From Desulfobacteraceae bacterium (lineage in GTDB: Bacteria; Desulfobacterota; Desulfobacteria; Desulfobacterales; BuS5), in NCBI GenBank assembly GCA_030592105.1, contig JAUVKE010000095.1, positions 1-8,574 of the forward strand: a stretch of 8,574 bases of DNA, written 5' to 3'. Position 1 is the first letter of the stretch, and every line of letters begins with the position of its first letter. The notes beneath the pieces were generated by a model. It saw nothing but the letters and a program-made list of their open reading frames with translations, was not told the origin of the DNA and made no database searches. This document shows positions 6,308 through 8,574 of this stretch, piece after piece. Both the position numbers and the translations under genes were made by a program.

Positions 6308-7464
6308 GGTTTTTCACCCAGGGTGATCTGCTCCAGGAATCCCTCAATGCGAACCCTGAGCTGACCCACGTCCGACTGGGAAAAATCGGTTATAATGTGC
6401 AGGAACGGCAGACCATGCTTCCCATTAACGACTTCTCTAACCCGATATGACTCAATATTAAATGTATGGCAGGACTGCCAGGTTAAATCTATTACCCCCT
6501 GGATATTATATTCTGAAATCAACCGGTCAATTTGCTCAAATCTCGTGTTGTTAGGTGACATGCAAGAACATGTAACTTTCAGGTATCTTTCCGCAATAGC
6601 CCCGAGAGGTTCCTTATCCAGATCGATCATATCGTCCAGACGGGTAACGCCACCACATCCTTCCTGACAAACCACAACACCGCCGCATTCCTCAACCAGT
6701 CTTAATACTTTGTCGCATCCCAGGCTGTTCCCCAGACCTGTCCACAAAATTCTTGGCCTGTCGACTGAACATGCAAATTTTTCTTCTTTAATCCGCCCTT
6801 TAAGTTCTGCAAGAAGTGATTCAAGCCGGTTCACATACCCCTTTCTATCAACGCAATACCCCATTTTTGTAGTCAATCCCACAAGATCAAGGCCCATAAC
6901 CGGAACCGGATGTGACTTCCGGCAGTTATGAATTTCTTTTAACAAAAAACGTTCCCGGTTCATATGCTTGATGGCTTTTTTTAAAGCTTCATCCGTTATT
7001 TTTACGGCAAGTTGATCTTCGATAAAACTTTTGAGCTTGTGCACCTCTGCTGTCCAGTGAACCAGAGCCTCCCTCTCTTCCGGCTTTTGCGGAAGCTCCA
7101 TAACATGCATAGGTTTTTCCCTTGCCAGCAATTCATACATCTTTTTCCTGCCGTCACAGGTTGTTTCCCCAACCAGACAATCAGCAAGGGGAAAAATCGG
7201 ACAGGTATTATTCAAGGCACGACCATAGGTTGCCTTTACCATGGGACATTGATCTGCTGGAAGTACAACTTCGGCCGCCTCGATCGGCCCCTCTGTTGTA
7301 CCGCACAACCCAACGGGAATGGCCCCTGCAGCCAGCACTATTTCTCGGGGGAAATAAGAACACATGGATCCCACGACTTTCATTCCGCTATCTTTGGCTA
7401 TTTCCAGTTCCATGACAAAATCGGTTTTTACTTCGCCGATATTTTTATCTGTTTTCAGCTCCAT
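6298..7464 (-). CDS. Double-cubane-cluster-type reductase (HgdB/YjiM-like, 2-hydroxyacyl-CoA dehydratase superfamily)
   Basis: This 388-residue cytoplasmic iron-sulfur protein belongs to the HgdB/BcrC/YjiM superfamily. Members receive low-potential electrons from a BadF/HgdC-type ATPase and reduce difficult substrates. Visible features are VGSMCSYFPREIVLAAGAIP with Cys35 (32-50), PADQCPMVKA with Cys73, the region of Cys88, Cys96 and Cys103 leading into CDGRKKMYELL (103-113), GCDKVLRLVEECGG, VTCSCMSPN (Cys299, Cys301) and WQSCHTF (Cys332). The superfamily is known for Cys-ligated clusters. A single-subunit gene next to one activator, with length close to E. coli YjiM, matches the double-cubane protein described from Carboxydothermus rather than the two-subunit dehydratases or benzoyl-CoA reductase. 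The physiological substrate of that group is unsettled. Here the gene lies 9 bp after the activator and overlaps the ABC ATPase gene, so the imported compound is its likely substrate. It stops at TGA. Confidence 0.85.
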   Translation of the reverse strand: MELKTDKNIGEVKTDFVMELEIAKDSGMKVVGSMCSYFPREIVLAAGAIPVGLCGTTEGPIEAAEVVLPADQCPMVKATYGRALNNTCPIFPLADCLVGETTCDGRKKMYELLAREKPMHVMELPQKPEEREALVHWTAEVHKLKSFIEDQLAVKITDEALKKAIKHMNRERFLLKEIHNCRKSHPVPVMGLDLVGLTTKMGYCVDRKGYVNRLESLLAELKGRIKEEKFACSVDRPRILWTGLGNSLGCDKVLRLVEECGGVVVCQEGCGGVTRLDDMIDLDKEPLGAIAERYLKVTCSCMSPNNTRFEQIDRLISEYNIQGVIDLTWQSCHTFNIESYRVREVVNGKHGLPFLHIITDFSQSDVGQLRVRIEGFLEQITLGEKPCV

Positions 7465-7473
7465 AATGTTTTT

Positions 7474-8253
7474 TCACCTTCCATATTGCTCGCACGCTAA
7501 AACAGCAGCGCCTAACGCGCCTGTTATTTGGGGCTCTATTTTAATTGGTATAAAATTAATTTTTAAAGTTTCTTCAAGAGCTTTTCTTAAACCCAAATTT
7601 TTGGCACCCCCTCCAACAAAAGCGATGTTTTGGTTTGTACCTATACGTTTAGCCATGTTCCCTACCCTCTTAGCTATACTCTGAATAAGACCCGCTGCGA
7701 TATCTTCTTTTGCTTCCCCAGATGCCAGAAGGGAAATAACTTCTGATTCGGCAAAAACAATACAGGTACTGTTAATGGGACAAGGTTTTTGGGAAGAGAT
7801 TGAAAGCTCGCTAAATTTTTTCATATCAATCTCCATGGCCTGTGCCATCATGGTCAAAAACCGCCCTGTTCCTGCAGCACACCGGTCGTTCATGACAAAA
7901 TCGGCTACGTTCCCGTTTTTACCAAGTTTAATCGTTTTACTGTCTTGTCCTCCAATATCAATAATAAAATCGATTCCCGGATCAAGATGACGCACCCCCC
8001 TGGCATGACAGGTGAGTTCTGTAACTGCGTGACCTGCAAAAGATAATGAGACCCTGCCGTAACCTGTGGCGACTATATATTTTACCTCTCTTTTTTCGCA
8101 GCCTGCTTCAGCAATCACTTTATCAAAGACTATTTCCCCTGCCTGTTTAGGATCTGAACCGGTTTTAATAATTTTATACCCAATAATTTTTTCATTATTT
8201 ATCAACACGGCTTTAGTTGTGAAAGATCCTATATCTATGCCTGCATACACCAA
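7474..8253 (-). CDS. BadF/BadG/HgdC/YjiL-type ATPase activator of the double-cubane reductase
   Basis: This 259-residue ASKHA-fold ATPase is proposed to form a homodimer holding one [4Fe-4S] cluster and to inject electrons, with ATP hydrolysis, into the partner reductase. The phosphate loop GIDIGSFTTKAVL (5-17), the second nucleotide motif IIDIGGQDSK (97-106) and the adenosine motif FVGGGAKN are present. The two cluster-bridging cysteines expected from HgdC are Cys125 (NDRCAAGTGRF) and Cys164 (STCIVFAESE). The length matches E. coli YjiL. There is no ATG. The start is TTG at 8253 or the next codon, GTG at 8250; AAGGGG stands 4 nt before TTG and 7 nt before GTG, so GTG is a real alternative. 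It is the first gene of the minus-strand cluster and ends at TGA. Confidence 0.92.
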   Translation of the reverse strand: MVYAGIDIGSFTTKAVLINNEKIIGYKIIKTGSDPKQAGEIVFDKVIAEAGCEKREVKYIVATGYGRVSLSFAGHAVTELTCHARGVRHLDPGIDFIIDIGGQDSKTIKLGKNGNVADFVMNDRCAAGTGRFLTMMAQAMEIDMKKFSELSISSQKPCPINSTCIVFAESEVISLLASGEAKEDIAAGLIQSIAKRVGNMAKRIGTNQNIAFVGGGAKNLGLRKALEETLKINFIPIKIEPQITGALGAAVLACEQYGR

Positions 8254-8289
8254 TTTTCCCCTTATTCTTTTTGCTGTTTAGGATCGGAA

Positions 8290-8319
8290 ATTATATAAAT
8301 TGAACAAAAATTGTGTCTG
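8290..8319 (-). promoter_or_regulatory. Candidate promoter of the seven-gene cluster
   Basis: On the minus strand TATAAT (8295-8290) is a perfect -10 box. CAGACA (8319-8314) matches the -35 consensus at 4 of 6 positions, with an 18-bp spacer. It lies about 37 bp upstream of the activator start, the right place for the promoter of the whole cluster. The region is AT-rich, so the match is suggestive only. Confidence 0.38.
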
Positions 8320-8368
8320 ATTAAAATTTTGAAAATGGATGCTGTTTTTTCAATGCCTGTAAGTAATA

Positions 8369-8380
8369 AGGGAATTCCCT
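8369..8380. promoter_or_regulatory. 12-bp perfect palindrome upstream of the cluster (possible operator)
   Basis: AGGGAATTCCCT is a perfect palindrome about 75 bp upstream of the candidate -10 box, where an activator site could lie. No regulator gene is in the window and the palindrome does not match an operator I recognise. Confidence 0.25.
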
Positions 8381-8413
8381 GAAATAAAACTACCCATTTC
8401 TACAAAAAATCAA

Positions 8414-8522
8414 AATATTGCGACCTGTGCGGTTAGCTAATAGCCATTAGCCGTAGCATTGAAAATAAGGTGTTTTATCCAAAAGCTAACCGCTAATGGC
8501 TAATCCTACAGGTCGAAATATT
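8414..8522. repeat. Imperfect palindromic element of about 109 bp (MITE- or REP-like)
   Basis: The outer arms AATATT-g-CGACCTGT (8414-8428) and ACAGGTCG-a-AATATT (8508-8522) are inverted copies. Inside, GCCATTAGC (8443-8451) is mirrored by GCTAATGGC (8492-8500), and GGTTAGC (8431-8437) by GCTAACC (8485-8491), with the order of the two inner blocks rearranged between arms. No coding frame is present. The form suggests a small non-autonomous mobile element or an intergenic palindromic repeat upstream of the cluster. Confidence 0.6.
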
Positions 8523-8574
8523 GACAGATGAGTTTTATTTATAGAGGGTAGAATATTTTCAGTAAAGTCCCTAA

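Noticed and set aside
7012..7500. A 162-codon plus-strand open frame opposite the reductase
   Set aside because: Its translation has no recognisable family features and lies wholly antisense to a well-supported gene. The other plus-strand frames over 900-8250 are rejected for the same reason.
1683..8253. TGA reassigned to tryptophan in this organism
   Set aside because: The activator, reductase and ABC ATPase genes all end at TGA at expected family lengths, with the next start directly adjacent or overlapping, so TGA is a working stop codon here.

Overview
The window looks like a strictly anaerobic, nitrogen-fixing, rather AT-rich Gram-negative bacterium. A sulfate-reducer-type Desulfobacterota is the best guess. 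The reasons are a TonB/outer-membrane receptor system, nif-associated genes, an oxygen-sensitive BadF/HgdB-type ATP-driven reductase pair, and signs of selenocysteine use. The assignment is inference; no rRNA or other marker gene is present.

Layout. Plus strand, 1-587: the 3' end of a gene with a NifB/NifX-type C-terminal domain, a hairpin followed by a T-run, then a 100-residue thioredoxin-fold [2Fe-2S] ferredoxin. Positions 588-877 are non-coding between convergent genes and hold a perfect 12-bp inverted repeat and an AT-rich hairpin. Minus strand, 878-8253: seven tightly packed genes read from right to left. They are a BadF-type activator ATPase, a double-cubane-type (HgdB/YjiM-like) reductase, an ABC ATPase, an ABC permease, a periplasmic substrate-binding protein, a TonB-dependent outer-membrane receptor and TonB. 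Positions 8254-8574 hold a candidate promoter, a 12-bp palindrome and an imperfect inverted-repeat element of about 109 bp.

The main result concerns the binding protein and the receptor. Each is interrupted once by an in-frame TGA, and each frame then stays open to a normal family length (129 and 208 further codons). Directly after each TGA the mRNA can fold into a hairpin whose apical loop starts 20 nt downstream and carries a G at loop position 1 or 2. This fits the bacterial SECIS description (loop G about 16-37 nt after UGA). I therefore annotate both as probable selenoproteins: Sec474, next to Cys473, in the receptor and Sec201 in the binding protein. Three other genes in the cluster end normally at TGA, which argues against TGA being a tryptophan codon here.

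Taken together, the cluster reads as one pathway. A Sec-containing receptor energised by TonB brings a ligand across the outer membrane. A Sec-containing binding protein hands it to an SsuBC/TauBC-like ABC importer. A cytoplasmic ATP-driven double-cubane reductase with its activator then probably reduces the ligand. Extra cysteines (CPDC at the receptor N-terminus; Cys57, Cys101 and Cys125 in the binding protein) suggest a soft, thiophilic ligand, but its identity cannot be read from the sequence. The main competing explanation is two independent nonsense mutations.
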